Shown piece after piece: positions 35,166-47,882 of a stretch of DNA of 64,000 nucleotides. Each line of letters opens with the position of its first letter. Position 1 is the stretch's first letter. The stretch is from Breviolum minutum Mf 1.05b.01. Lineage: Eukaryota > Sar > Dinophyceae > Suessiales > Symbiodiniaceae. The stretch spans positions 202,193 to 266,192 of the forward strand of contig DF239206.1 in the NCBI GenBank assembly GCA_000507305.1, written 5' to 3'. The notes under the pieces were generated by a model. It was not told the origin of the DNA and ran no database searches. It was given only the letters and a program-made list of their open reading frames with translations. The translations under genes were made by a program, and so were the position numbers.

Positions 35166-37510
35166 TCACTGATTCAGCTGTTCCGTCAACTGTCCTTGGA
35201 GGTCTCCTAAAATGTCCTGGAAACCATGTGTTTGAGGCAGAAATGGTGCCAGAACCAATGGAATCAACGGCAAGTGAAAACACAACAAGCTAAAATAGAG
35301 GGACATCTCGATTTTCAGACAACTTGCCTCAATGCAAAACCACTGGTACACTGGTAGGAAAAGTGTTTGGCTTGCACGAGGTGCACTAAAACCAAATGTA
35401 TGCCATGTGCCTCACTTGAAAAATCAAGGGAAAACTTGCGATGAAAACTGTTGTAGGTGTTTGAATTCCCACATTTCAGCTGAGATAATGGTATGGAGTT
35501 AATGAAAAGGCCTTCATGTCTTATTTTCATTCATCAATTATTGTTCCATTGAAAATAAATAACACATGGTTCGTAATTTTGAAAAAACTGGCATGCTGTT
35601 GATAATTCATTTTTTGAAACAATTTATGGTAATTTATGCCAAAAAATATGATGTTACAATACCAAATCAACTAATTCAATAATTCGGTGTTTTTGTGCAT
35701 ATGTGTGTGTGTGTGCCGGATGGGGTGCCGAGTGGCCAGCGTCTAACACTCTTATTCCGTTTGTACAAGTGGCGGTGTCCATGCAAAGTCTCCCTCATCG
35801 TTTCCACAGAATGGCACACAGCACCATGGCAATGCCACTGCTGGCGAAGTCGCCCAAGAACCACAATCATCTCTACACAGCAGATCTCGAGTCTCGATCT
35901 CCAGCCCCGTTGCTGGGAGCAAATTGATGCTCCCGCATGACACCATGCCTGTAGACGTTCAGCTTGATTGTTCATGGATGCTTCGATGGAAAATGGTGGC
36001 GGTGCCTGAGAGAGAGAAAGTCCTGGACAGCCAAGGCTGCCACCAAGCCTTGTCGGGTGCATTGGGGGCCCAAGAATCGTGCAAGAATCACACGAAAACG
36101 CCTTGAGGATGCGGTGGCAAAGAGGTTGCCCGAGCAAACGAGACCTCAACAAATAAGAATGGTTCCCAGTCCAGAAAGCCATCAATGTAGACGCGATTGC
36201 AAAGTTCCTTCGTCTGCGAAGCAGCAACTGAAGTGGCGGCTTTGATTATGGCGGCTGAAGTGTTCAAAATGAATTTGTGTATTGCTGGGCTCTGGAAGGT
36301 GGGTTTCGATCGGTATTTTCTCAATATGACTGAAATTTTTCTTTTATCCGAAACTGTTCCGGGTGCAGAATGCAGAGCCATTGGATGCCGCTGAAAAAAG
36401 AAGTCATAGATATTACACCATACAACCAGCATTGCCCCAACAAGGGGGCAACAACTACAAGAACCTCGAACCGGAAGGCAGGTAATCTTGCTGTGGTATC
36501 TACTCTTGGCTTTTCATCATGAGAAGATGCTCTGGCAGCCTAAGAATGGCTATCGTCGATGTTCTCATTCAAAGGCCAACGGTCTTATTAAAAATTGCGA
36601 CTAGAGTTGCACAAACCACAGAGTGAAGCACAGCCAGGATCTCCAGGTTCTGTGTTGAAGTGGAGACCTGGATGATGAAAAATAAAGATACATTGTCTGC
36701 ATTTGGCAGGAGCCCCATGTTTGGCACCTGAGCAAGGCCTTTCGCAAGTTAAAATAGGTATTTACAACATTTCTAGCACGCTCAGCGACGAGGTATTATT
36801 GAACAAGGGTTTCCAGCCACAAGCGGTAGTTATCACGAAGCAGCCTAGTAGAGAGACAGAGAGAAAGAGAGAGAGAGAGAGAACCCAGCTCAGCAGGACC
36901 CCTCACCAAGTTCTGGATCTGCTGCAAGTTGTAGCAGACCTCGCAATACATGCCACCAGGGACCTTTGGAAATTTCCCTGGCACTCCGCCCAAGTGGCGG
37001 GGACCTTCACTCATCAACGCTGAGCCAAAACTAGCATGCAAAAAAGATAACATACTTCCCCTTTAATTCCGGGGGTGGAGGAACATATAACATCATCCGT
37101 GAGATCAGGTAACAACATTCATATGAATTTTAAAAGGTAAAAGTAATGATCAAATCAATTTTTGAATCATGTTTTTTTGAAAAAGTAACCCAAAAAACAA
37201 GAACTTGCCCACAACTCCATACTACCAATCCTAACCCACAATTTGGTTTAAATCTGAACGTTAATAGATTAGAGATTTAGAAGGTGTTTTTGTCTCCTTG
37301 AGCCAGGAAAAATGTATGACTCTTGTTTTCTCGCACTCACCCCATCCACTTTTTTCATTCCAGGAGTCCTCAAAGGCAACTTCCTGCAAGCGTCTGCGGC
37401 CTGGAGGACATTTTGTGGTACGTGTTATTGATATCAATGCAGTAGACCGTATGATCATGTCATAGTCATATTGATATACACAAGTAATGACTATATCTCT
37501 CTCTCTCATA
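35166..37510 (-). CDS. Exon-like fragments, function unknown
   Basis: Minus-strand segments with coding character lie at about 37430-37330 (CPPGRRRLQEVAFEDSWNEK), 37020-36890 (PRHLGGVPGKFPKVPGGMYC), 36400-36100 (SKPTFQSPAIHKFILNTSAA ... ELCNRVYIDGFLDWEP) and 35900-35755 (LEIETRDLLCRDDCGSWATS). A short GA microsatellite sits at 36850-36882 and a GT run at 35699-35715. The pieces cannot be linked into a gene with confidence. Confidence 0.3.
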
Positions 37511-38766
37511 CATTCGTTTCATGTCACAAGTGAGACCAGAAATATAACTAGTGCGGTAAGCAAGTATTACAGGTATGCTCATGCCACCTATCAAGTCTGT
37601 TGCAATGGGGCAATTCGCTCAATGGCACACGGTCTATAACTCCCCGTGATCCTCCAAGCATCCACAATGCCTTGAGATCCCTTGCCTTTCACTTCTAGGC
37701 CCTGCAATCCACGGTAGACCACAGGCTGCATGAGACCTCAACGCTCAGTCGAATCTAGACCAATTTTTTGCTCACCTTCCTTTCCCCTCCATCGGACCTG
37801 CACTCAGGCGTCGGAATGGATTCAGACCCAACCGTTGGTCACACAAAAGGTTAAGCCTTCGTTTGGTTGGGCTAAGACTTATCTCTTTTTTCGTCCGGGG
37901 ATGGCAAAACAAAATGCCACTTAGCAACATGATGTCATTCTGCATGTATAGAAGACCTTTCGAGAGCTTGTTTAGTGATTAGCTGCCATTCAATTGTGCC
38001 TTCATTTTCTTCAGAAGAATCGATGTACCGTGATGCAGTCTTGCTTTCAGCACATGTAAAAGCTCTGCCAGCTTTACGAAGTACTTCATGTTTTAACCTT
38101 GGCAGGGAGAATGTTAAATCCCACGGCTGTCAGCCTTTCAGCTCCAATCATGAAATTCCCACGGCTACGAAACTTCTTGAGCCGCACGTCACTTGATCTA
38201 AGCATGCCAAGCCACAACCCTGCACACTTCCTGGCAACCTGATTCCAAACCCTCTAGAAGACTTATATGGAGAATACTCAGCAAAAAAAGACTAGTCAAT
38301 GACTTGGGGGATTCACACTAAGGAATAAAAGTCCATTTATCTATTAATTTAAAAGTGAACAACCTTTTTGGCCCAGCTTTAGTCACTGTTTGGTCTAGAT
38401 AAAAACATGAACAAACCACACTGCCCCCAAACGCAACCAAGTGCAACAACTGCCACTCTTTTTGTCCTATAGTCTCTTTCAGCTGCACGCAGCGCTTCAC
38501 TTTATATGTTGAGGTCACACTTGGCCTGCAACATCGGGCCGTTTGTTTCTGGACCCATGGGACCTATGAATCACATGAAATGAGGCCTTCACATTCTGCC
38601 AGACTTCAAGGAGGTGCGTAGTCTGACAAAAACCTCAGCAGCTTATTCTTTGAAGGGATCTCGATGTGCAAGTGCTTTTGGAATTAGGGCTACAGGATCA
38701 TGCGAAGAGTGTGTATGCAATGTTTTGGCACGATCAAAGACCACGGACTGCGTGGTCACAGCTTAA
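37511..38766. other. Spacer or intron with one weak exon
   Basis: A minus-strand frame at 38500-38330 (VKRCVQLKETIGQKEWQLLH) is the only exon-like stretch. Nothing else is recognised. Confidence 0.25.
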
Positions 38767-38985
38767 TCAACACTTCAGGATTCTTGCTTTCTTCTGTGAA
38801 TCGTTATCTCCAAATCCATGAGAATCTGCTGCCAGGACGGTTGAAGCAACAGTGGACTTGATTGAGACCCTTGCTGTTGTAGGACCTCTTCTGAATGTCG
38901 ATTTGGATCTTTGATACCACCGTGCTCCGCCTCGCAAAACCTCTGTCACAGCAACTCGGTTGATTCTGGAAGTATTGATAGGTGT
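38767..38985 (-). CDS. C-terminal exon of an unidentified gene
   Basis: The minus strand reads SRINRVAVTEVLRGGARWYQ, then RSKSTFRRGPTTARVSIKST, and stops after KKARILKC at 38767. It is basic and clean but unrecognised. Confidence 0.4.
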   Translation of the reverse strand, partial: TPINTSRINRVAVTEVLRGGARWYQRSKSTFRRGPTTARVSIKSTVASTVLAADSHGFGDNDSQKKARILKC

Positions 38986-39399
38986 ATGTGACCGAAAAAA
39001 AAAAGGAATAGTGCCCCTTTTTTGAAAACAACAGATTCGGGTATACAATCATCGTGATAAACACCCGTTTGTGACTGTCAGTCTTGAGATGCCTTGATGA
39101 CTTTTTATCATAGTGTCAGGGATGATTGCTTGTAAAGTGGTGGACCTGTCCAAAAGTCAGAAAACACCTGAGGTTCAGGCGTCCACCAAGCTTCTTTGAG
39201 CTCAGGGCTTGTTCGTTGTAATGCCTAGGCACTGGATGGTACCATGCTACCAAATGCTACACCCGAAGTTTTCAGGACCTGAGATAGATCCTACCATGGC
39301 ACCTTGCAGCCCATTGGGTTGCTCGAGGCCAAGTCAACATGGCAAATTCATGGATACCACATACCGAAACTTAGTACTCCAATGCAAGGATTTCAAATA

Positions 39400-40471
39400 T
39401 GACAATCATTTTGCTAAGTTGAGCACCTTGATTTGCTCCACCAGGGAGCCTTTGGTGTTGTCCTGCTTGCCAAATGCAGCCGCCAGGAGCTACAATAACA
39501 AACGAAGATATATGAAGTTGTATGAAGGTAGAGATATGATTTCAAGCTTGACTTCCCTGACAAATTTGCAACCGCTGGGTCAACAGCCAAGAACCCCCGA
39601 TGCGTTCTACAACACATCCCAGCGCACCGCAAGCCGCGGCCGTTTCACGGCGGGTGCTGTATCGAGAGAGCCAATCGCCGCAATGGGCCTGCGGGTGGTG
39701 ATAATCACGGGAAGGTATCAGGCCAAAGCAAAAGTCAAGGCAAAGCATGGGATGGGATGAGAAACCCACAGTGTCCAAACCACATGTCCATCACTCAACA
39801 TACTGAACATAGCTATGCCGGATATAGCCCGCACCTTTTAGTCGGTGTCTCGGAATCGATTCCTTCCAGAGACTCCAGGCACTTCCTGGGCTGGCGGGGG
39901 GGTGCCCAACACTATCTTATCAGAACGGGTCCTCATTTGCCCATCTTAGATTTTTTCACAGGCATAAGGATGCTTCAATCAACTTCACATCAAGTGCTTG
40001 CAACCATCAGATTCACAGATACTTGAATACGATTGGTTGCCAATGCTGCAGTGAATTTTGGCTCCCGGACACAGTGACTTCACCCATGTAGTCTAGGAAA
40101 CTTTTTACAAATGACCTGGCATTTCTTTGCAAATCACATGGGACTCCCGTAATTTGTGGAACATGTGAGAAGTCTTCAATTCTTCAGGTAGGATCAAAAA
40201 TTTCGCTTCCAAGATGGAAAAAACAACAACCTCAACGTCAAACATAACTGCTTCCAACGCTGCCAACCCAACGTCACACCATTCCAACTGGCCAGCAGTG
40301 CTCTTCGTGTTTGGCAGGGTCATACATCCCATGACCATACATGGTGCAATAGGTCTCAGCGACGCCCCGTTTTGTCCAAGAGATACAGTATTTCTTTTGA
40401 GAAGCATCATACAGCTGGGGAACACCAAAGCCACCTCTGCAGTTGTCTTTCACAATTGTAAGAACACCCAT
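39400..40471 (-). CDS. Exon-like fragments, function unknown
   Basis: The best segment spans about 40460-40290: GVLTIVKDNCRGGFGVPQLY, then DASQKKYCISWTKRGVAETY and MYGHGMYDPAKHEEHC, rich in aromatic residues and Cys/His. An overlapping frame at 40330-40105 (LEWCDVGLAALEAVMFDVEV) is less convincing. A short piece at about 39490-39415 reads AAAFGKQDNTKGSLVEQIKV. No family is recognised. Confidence 0.4.
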
Positions 40472-41023
40472 CGATGCAAAATTGTCGTGGGAAGTCTTCT
40501 GTCCAATCCGGGAACAAAGATAAAATTAGCCCTGTTCATTCACTATTAGATATACTGTTTGTTTTTTTTTCTCTTACTAAACTATTCTTGTTACCCTGCA
40601 TAAGGCCCGCTCGTGCCAGGCATGCTTGAAATGAGAAGACGACCTGGCATCCGGAATGCGTCTGAGTTTCCTTTCAATCCAATAGCGTTCAGCGGACAAT
40701 CCATTCAAACACGGACCATCAAAAGCCCCTCAAAGTATTTAAGTCAATGTGCCATGAAAAATCATTCGGACTCTAAGGTTACACATGAAATCAACACATC
40801 TCGACATGAACGGAAGTCTGTGTTGATGCCTTTGATTGCTGGTTTTGCTTGCTTCCAACCTCTGCCCTGTCTTCACGCAGTCCACTAATGGGCTGGAAAG
40901 ATGCGGAGCTGCCGCGATGGGACGCGCCAACTCAGTGCAAGCAGGAACTTGGCGCTGCTGTTTGAGCAACGAATAAAGACTGTGTTTTGTCTTTCTAACA
41001 TGGGCAGGCATAACATGAGTATT

Positions 41024-41024
<1 letters not shown>

Positions 41025-41075
<51 letters not shown>

Positions 41076-41455
41076 CGTAGTCGTAGTCGTAGTCGTAGTC
41101 GTAGTCGTAGTCGTAGTCGTAGTCGTAGTCGTAGTCGTAGTCGTAGTCGTAGTCGTAGTCGTAGTCGTAGTCGTAGTCGTAGTCGTAGTCGTAGTCGTAG
41201 TCGTAGTCGTAGTCGTAGTCGTAGTCGTAGTCGTAGTCGTAGTCGTAGTCGTAGTCGTAGTCGTAGTCGTAGTCGTAGTCGTAGTCGTAGTCGTAGTCGT
41301 AGTCGTAGTCGTAGTCGTAGTCGTAGTCGTAGTCGTAGTCGTAGTCGTAGTCGTAGTCGTAGTCGTAGTCGTAGTCGTAGTCGTAGTCGTAGNGTAGCAG
41401 CAGTAGCAGCAGTAGCAGCAGTAGCAGTAGCAGTAGCAGTAGCAGCAGCAACAGC

Positions 41456-41505
<50 letters not shown>

Positions 41506-41600
41506 CAGTAGGAGTAGGAGTAGGAGTAGCAGGAGTAGGAGTAGCAGGAGCAGGAGCAGGAGTAGCAGGAGGAGTAGCGGGAGCGGGAGCGGGAGCAGCA
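41025..41600. repeat. TAG / GTAGTC microsatellite array with an N
   Basis: TAG triplets at 41025-41072 lead into more than 50 copies of the hexamer GTAGTC. The N at 41393 follows, then GTAGCAGCA-type copies, a second TAG run and AGGAGT/GGGAGC variants to about 41600. The change of register at the N suggests an unresolved gap. Frames across it (poly Thr, Leu-Arg or Tyr-Asp) are artefacts. Confidence 0.95.
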
Positions 41601-42591
41601 GCAGTATGTCTGCATGTATGCGTGCATGCATGTATGTATGCTTGCTTGTTTGTTTGTATGTATAGTCGTAATATCAACAATAGAATAGTTTACTCTCCAA
41701 CCATCCATTTCGGACAGAATGGTATTCTTGTGAGCAAAACAAACATGGCCAAAGATGGCAGATTTTCATGAGCCAACGAACAGCCAACTGCTGACCTCAT
41801 GAGATAAGAATTATTTCCCTTTCAGTTGAACTAGTTGAACTTCACGTTTTCATCTCGTTGTCAAAACGGCCTCAGTTTCCCACGTTTCTGACTTCCATGG
41901 CCAAGTTATGACCACTTGGAGGATTGAATCTGTTGGAGGGGCGGCTTGGTCCCGGTGCCCGGGCTGGGATGATCGACCTGCAAATTCAGTCAGCTTTCAT
42001 GTCAGGGCTTACATGGTCAACAGTGTGTTTTTCCAGTACAGAATACACAATTGGAATGTAATGCTTATCATATTATACAAATTGTATGTATGATTATGAT
42101 GAAATATCATCTTCATACTGTTACAGCGGTTCTATCCTGTAGATTTGTGTGAGAGTCTCCATGGGATGCCTGATGTTCTCTCAAGTGAAAAGAGCACCCT
42201 CTTAATCATTCATTGTTCCCCCACTGCCAGTGTTCTATCCAAATGACCCTGCACGGAACTCACACATCTGTTATTGCATTGTGTTTTCTTTCGCAGCTTT
42301 TTGAAAAAGGCCAGCTGCTTACAACCAAAAAGAAGTGCCCTGCGTTTTGATTTTGACTGTTCATTTGATTTGAGCTTTGAAGATCCTTCAACATCTTTGA
42401 AGCCTTTCTTGAAAACCAAAAACCAAACACGGAAAAGCCTCAAGAACGGAACCCATCCTCCCTGGTTTCTCCCATCTTGACGCCTATATCGACCTCAGTC
42501 AATCGCTTGTGGATCCTTGACTTGATTGAAGATCCGATGGTTTTTTAAATCGTGAAGAAATTCATACCAACTCTAGGCAGCTGGCCTTTAC
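41601..42591. other. Spacer, no supported gene
   Basis: A Lys-rich minus-strand frame at about 42430-42300 (FKDVEGSSKLKSNEQSKSKR) might be an exon. Otherwise nothing is visible. Confidence 0.25.
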
Positions 42592-42973
42592 CTTTGCCAA
42601 CACTGCCACCACTTTCATAGTTCGTCAAGAAATCGTGCAAGGTGTCGGCTTCGTGACGATTGGGATCCTTAGCTCCCTCCAAGTGGTGATCGCAGTAGTC
42701 CCACCATGCCTCGCATCCAAAAAATCATGGTGAAATCAGCATTCCAATAGCAACACAGTTACACTATGTTACACCCAAGGCGGCATTCTCTGACAAACCT
42801 TGCAAACAGCATGTGACCCAAAACAAAGCAAAAATTGACCAATTGACCTGCTTTGCAGCGGGATCCGTCCGCTGTAGCGTTTTGATCTTCTCCACCAAGT
42901 CTGCCTTGAACGGATACAGCATGAGTCTGGGTTGATGGTATGCGTTTTCTGGTTTTCGTTCCATGACTTCCGA
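42592..42973 (-). CDS. Two exons of an unidentified gene
   Basis: Exon 42973-42848 (42 codons, SEVMERKPENAYHQPRLMLY ... TLQRTDPAAKQ) ends at a CAG|GT donor. Exon 42709-42592 (39 codons plus one base, AWWDYCDHHLEGAKDPNRHE ... FLTNYESGGSVGK) starts after GCGAG|G and ends at AAAG|GT. Both look strongly coding, with matching phase 0 at their junction. The family is not recognised. Confidence 0.55.
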
Positions 42974-43801
42974 CTTCAAAAATGTGGATCAAAGCTGAGG
43001 TTCCTTTCAATTTATTGATGTTTCATGTATTTACACAACTGCTATGTTTTCTTTCCTGGTTCTGTTGGGTGTCACCAAGGTCCTCAAAGATTACCAGATA
43101 GATTTCTATGATGACTTCAAATGAACCCCACCAGCCCTACCTTGCTAGCCATCTTGAGGCCAGTGTCCAGCTAGCTGCTAGCTGCACACACTTGTTTGGG
43201 CCAAGTGCCAAGGAAAATGCCAGCTTGATGAGTCGTGATGGGTCTAAGATCAACCGGCGTTGTTGGAGGATGCACACCCAGCACACAGTGGCACACAGGT
43301 ATATGTGAGTACCAACTTCTGACAAATTGGGGGATGTTTTTTTTCTGTGGAAACTAGAAATCTCCAACCCATTTGACATCAACATGGTGAACTGGCAATA
43401 CTGGCAATACAATGTATATATAAGTTTATCAACAGAATTGTCATCTTCACGTTGGGTTTAAACAGTATTCGAAACGCCACCTTTCAGCCCAAAGCAGCAC
43501 TCAGTGTTTCACACGGCGCACGGCTGCTCCTACTGAGCCAACTGTCCGGATCAAGTTCAATCAGTCAGTTTGGCTGCATACCTTGGGGAAAACTGTTGGA
43601 TGGAAAGTATGGGACACCGCAAGGTCTGCAGCCCTGCAAATGGAAACAATACCAACATGGGATCTGCAAGAGTTTTCAATCTTAAGTAAGTCAGTCCCAG
43701 ATCTCCTTGCAAAGATACAAACATGTGCCATGGCATGAGCCTCCCAAACATGACCAGCTTTAGAGCTCCTGCATATTTTTTTCTCTCATGCTGGCTCAGG
43801 C

Positions 43802-46800
43802 TCAACAAAGTAGCTCAAAACTTCGGAAGCTAAGATCCCAGACCCATTTCAACAGCTCTGGCGTGCGAAAGAGTCGGAATCCCTTGGACGTGGGCAGCCT
43901 TGGGTAGATGTCCTCGGGCTGTGACAGCGCAGGAGTTTCTTGTAAGTTCTGTACCTCCAATCCAGAAAAAAAACATACCACCAAACGTGGCACCACCACC
44001 GCTCCCCCCAGCAGGCGTAAATCATTGTCCAGTCCTCAAAGAAGTAGTACACATGTCCCACGGCAATTCCAAGGAGATGATCCTCTCTGCAATTCGAATC
44101 TCAGAATCAAATGCTAGTGAAGTTTTAAAAAAAACAAAAATGAGCTTGTTGTCAAGGTGCCAATGCCGCAACGAAGGTCTCCACCTCTCTTCTGACCATT
44201 TCATCCTTTGACTTGTCACCTGAAAGACCTCTTTAAATACAATGAATATCCGATGCACATGGCAAACAGCCCTCACCCTAAAAGAGGTTGGTGGTTCTAG
44301 ACACCCTTGGCACAGCTTTTTGTTGTGTCCTGCACTCCACCTCCCATCAGTACGGACATGCCGGCGATCACCTGGATGGGCGGGACAGCGGATCATCCAA
44401 TTCACATGGGGATCAGGGGAGTCTAATCACACGTTTTCAATCAACTTTCCAGCATTCTGGTTTTCAGGTCTCATCCACATGATCGACTGGTGACACACAT
44501 CTTGAATCAAATCTTAATGGTAGGGATGGAGTCTTCGGAAGCTTCTGAAAAAAATGCCGTTATCAACTTATCAACAATGCTGAATGATCTAAGGCAAGGA
44601 GTGATCCCTTTCCGGAAAAATGGTGCTATCTACGGTATCTCCACATTCTCCTAAGGGTCTACCATAAGAATCTTCGACGCTCACGCGCAGGGTTCCCAAG
44701 CCCACGCCAGGTAAGGCGCGCGAACGGTGAAGAAGAAGACCTCCACCCCAACAGAGCTGTCCAAGGCTCACAACAAGTGACGATGTCATCTGGCACAACC
44801 CATCCCAACAACCCATCAACTCCATTCAGGGGTTTCCTAAAATGATGGTACCCCCAAATCACCCATTTTGATAGGGTTTTCCATTATAAACCATCCATTT
44901 TGGGGTACCACTATTTTTGAAAACACCCATTCATTAAAGTGGCAAACTTCCCCTATGTGATTCTCATTGTTCCAGAAACCCCAACCTGCATCCTGGCGCT
45001 CGAATTCTTTCGACCCCAAACATAGGTCATGAGGTCGATCAAGGATGAACTAACGAAGTACCTGAGACGAACACGGCACCAATACATGGTAATGCATGAT
45101 GGCTACATGATGCTACATGTCCAAAAAACATGCCGTTTTCCTTTACAGAGATTCTTTTCTTCCACAGTTTAGGTAGGTGTTTTGTCCTTCCCAAAAAGGT
45201 GTGAAAATCTTCCTCTGACAGCGTGTTACCTTCACAACCAGCCCAGGTGGCCTTCCTCATTCTTCGTTTCCGAAAAAGCACAGAAAGAACACTGCGGGAA
45301 GCCAAAGTAGCAAAGAAGGGAAAAGGAAACACCCTGGGGAGGAAAGACACCAAAGAGGGAAGGATTAAAACGGGACTGGAGATCGCTGGTATCCTCCCAC
45401 TGCTGCACCCAGCGTTTCTCACAGGCTCACATATTGAAGAAGTACGTGAGCATGAGAAGCATGCCTGCAAAGATCGTCATCTACAAGGCTTTTGAATCCA
45501 CAGTTCCAAAAAATGTTCAAAATGCAGGAAACTTCCATCTGTATGTCTGTATACAGATTTTAAATCCTCACGCAGGTTCTGATAGAGATGCTGCCCTCAC
45601 CCCCCCATAACTCCATGTTTCCATGTTTCAATGCGATCTGCCTGCACCACACAAGAGCATCCACAAAAAGTCGGCGGTTTTGCGCTGGAAAGAGATGCCT
45701 TCTAAGGACGAACAGTAGTGTACCTGACAGAAGCCGACTCTGCCGACTCTGCACCCAAAATCCGGGTAATTGACACTAAGGACACATTTTGCAGAAATTG
45801 AGAGATAACAGCAAAATGGGGCAATTTTGTATGCAAAGATGGAAAAATCTTCCACAAAACGAGATTTGGGGAATCTTGCTGACTGTTGGCCTTGCCAGCT
45901 GGCGCACCAGCACACAAAGGTTCCAAATGAAGGGAAGCCCTAGAGGCCCGAAGAACAGGAAGCAGGTCACAAGCCTGCTGCGACAAAAATTGCCATGGCA
46001 ATGTCATGCTCCAAACTCAAAAGGGCCGTGAACTCGCAATGTGACGCAATACAAAAAAATCATGTCAAAAACATCAGGCAAAAGGCTTTAAGGTATCAAA
46101 ACTTCTTGTCAGAGCAACCTCCAGAGTTGCAATTCGTAGATGATCAGCTGCCAGCTCAGCAGCAAAGTGCTGGGCGCCAGTAGATCCAAAGCACAGCCCT
46201 GGCGTTTTGATCCCCAAGGGCACAATCCATGCACCAAATAAAGTCCAGGATGTTCCCAAATTGCCATTTGAAAGAACAATTTTCGGTGCCCAAGTCTCAC
46301 TGCTTTGTAGCCCACATGAAGAGAACTAAGGCATGGTTTTCATTGTTCATTCATTGTCCAATGAACTGGATACTTTCTGTTGAGCCCTTTTCGTGGCAGT
46401 TTAGTCACCGCAAGTATGTCTAAGAAAAAATTCTGGCATTGCTGAAAGCGTAGCAAAATATTGGCACAGCTGAACAAGAAAAAGATAAATATGGTTCGGA
46501 AAATGCTGGCAGCCAAAACATGCCGAAACAAATTGCACTTGTGAAATGAACAAAAATAGAACAGGGTCCATACATCCAATCCCAAATGTTTACTACATTC
46601 CCTGTGAAAATTGCAAGCACAAAGAAATTATTTGATCAGCAAAAAAATTGCGAACACAAATCGTCCTCAATGTCACAAGCATACACAATACATTCAATAC
46701 AGCATTGGATCGATGGTTGAGCTATGCACTTTGGGGGTTTTGGGAAGGCCAAATCTCAGCTTCCAGGTGCCGCACCAGGGTAAGCAAGGCTGATGCTATG

Positions 46801-46838
46801 GCCAAGCACCGGGTGACCGGCGGCTGATGCCTGGCCAT
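43802..46838 (-). CDS. Derlin (Der1-like) ER membrane protein, gene 2
   Basis: Ten exons join in phase: 46838-46776, 46198-46119, 45974-45908, 45723-45646, 45480-45431, 45061-44986, 44740-44702, 44371-44312, 44082-44035 and 43912-43802. They total 672 nt, or 223 residues. Derlin hallmarks appear in order: QPPVTR, CALDLLAPS, WQLIIYELQLWR, LVTCFLFFGPLGLPF, YCSSLEGISFQRKTADFLWM, a hydrophobic MTIFAGMLLMLTYFF, IDLMTYVWGRKNSSARM, VRAPYLAW, DHLLGIAVGHVYYFFED and YPRLPTSKGFRLF. Derlins are polytopic rhomboid-like pseudoproteases that move misfolded proteins out of the ER with p97. Donors after 45646, 44702 and 44312 are GC, and after 44035 GA; the rest are GT. The ATG at 46838 is the first Met of its exon; a start in an upstream exon is possible. 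It is a paralogue of the gene at 49.6-51.8 kb. Confidence 0.9.
44828..44930. mobile_element. MITE-like element, copy C, inside a Derlin intron
   Basis: Related to copies A and B at 28.2 and 28.9 kb. It shares CCATTTTGGGGTACCACTAT, TGATAGGGTTTTCCATTAT and the inverted GTTTCC/GAAAAC ends, but it is diverged. It lies in the Derlin gene 2 intron between the exons ending at 44986 and starting at 44740. Confidence 0.75.
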
Positions 46839-46839
46839 T

Positions 46840-47882
46840 TGTCTGCGACATTCCCCGGATTGTTTTGCACTGTCGTTTTCCCACAACAAGTAACAAATAT
46901 CCACATGCAGTCTTGCGTGTTTTCTTGTGCACAAGCAGAACATGAAAAAAATCAATACCGAAAGATTTCAACAAGAAATCAGCTCCCTGCGTTTAATCAT
47001 GCCAGGCAGTACCCCATGACAGCAGTCAAACTCATGATGCCAGGGGGTGCTACCTCTGGGCTGCACCCTGGTTCTCCAAGTTTGGGATAAGAAGTCAGGT
47101 GACACCGTGGCTGTTCGAGTGGGAATAGATTGGCCAAATTTGAAGGTTGCTTACTTTCCGCGCGAGGCGGGGTTTGGGTCGCTCAGAAAGTTTCCGAGAG
47201 TTAGTGCGCTGTGTCAAAACTTGGCAATTGGTTTTTCTTCTGAAAAGCTTCTGATTGGCTGCGAAGCAATGATGAGTTGAATGTCTTATACAAAAGTCTG
47301 TGGGTCCAACATCCAACTCCCCAACTCCTTTAACCAAATGGCAACGGTTCGAGCCGAGAGGGAATGTAGTCAACCAGTTTCAGAGCCGTAGTATTTTTCT
47401 CCAACCTCTTTCGACCAGCCGTCACCCAACCATGCGGGTCACTCATGTCTTCATGTGGCCTTTTTTGATGACTGCGCTGAATTTGGCTGCCTCGATCTGC
47501 CGCATTTGGGGCTCAATCAGTTTCACTGCAAACCTTAGTATTCCACCAGGATGAGGCGTTTTGTTGATGCACCATTGTTTTCCGGATATTTCTGGGCTGT
47601 GGGCTATAAACTCCTACTTCAAGAGTTCAGGAGCTGGTTTGCACGCCTCTTTTTCATCATTTCAAAATCCTGAACTTGTTGCAGGACACTAAGGGTCTCA
47701 GGGCCGGCCGGCCCTCTTCCAATGCCAGCAAGCTCGTCACGTGTGGACAAGAGTCTCACCCTCCAGGATACATGAAGATGGAAAATCATTTGCTTTTCTC
47801 CAATTATGAACTTCAAATTTTAAGCCGTTTTACAGAAAACATCCTCCATGTCGACTTTGCTGGAGGGTCAGAAGTCAGGAGT
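46840..47882. other. Spacer between the SET gene and Derlin gene 2
   Basis: No exon, repeat or RNA is supported. It probably holds the 3' untranslated region of the SET gene and the 5' leader of Derlin gene 2. Confidence 0.3.

Noticed and set aside
37290..37325. Minus-strand TTTTTCCTGGCTCAAGG resembling the end of a dinoflagellate spliced leader relict
   Set aside because: It matches only ATTTT and GGCTCAAG with an insertion between, and it overlaps an exon-like frame; chance is likely.
39209..39760. A 183-codon plus-strand open frame
   Set aside because: No domain, mixed composition, and no exon signals; all other coding in the window is on the minus strand, and exon-like sequence exists opposite it.
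41025..41600. Regularly spaced short repeats resembling a CRISPR array
   Set aside because: The units are contiguous hexamers with no unique spacers, in a eukaryotic context; it is a microsatellite.
40739..41708. Three long minus-strand frames of poly-Thr, Leu-Arg and Tyr-Asp
   Set aside because: All three frames of the GTAGTC/TAG repeat are open by composition; none continues into conserved sequence.
43137..43412. A 91-codon minus-strand frame downstream of Derlin gene 2
   Set aside because: The composition is plausible, but no acceptor, donor or family could be matched, so it was not listed as a gene.
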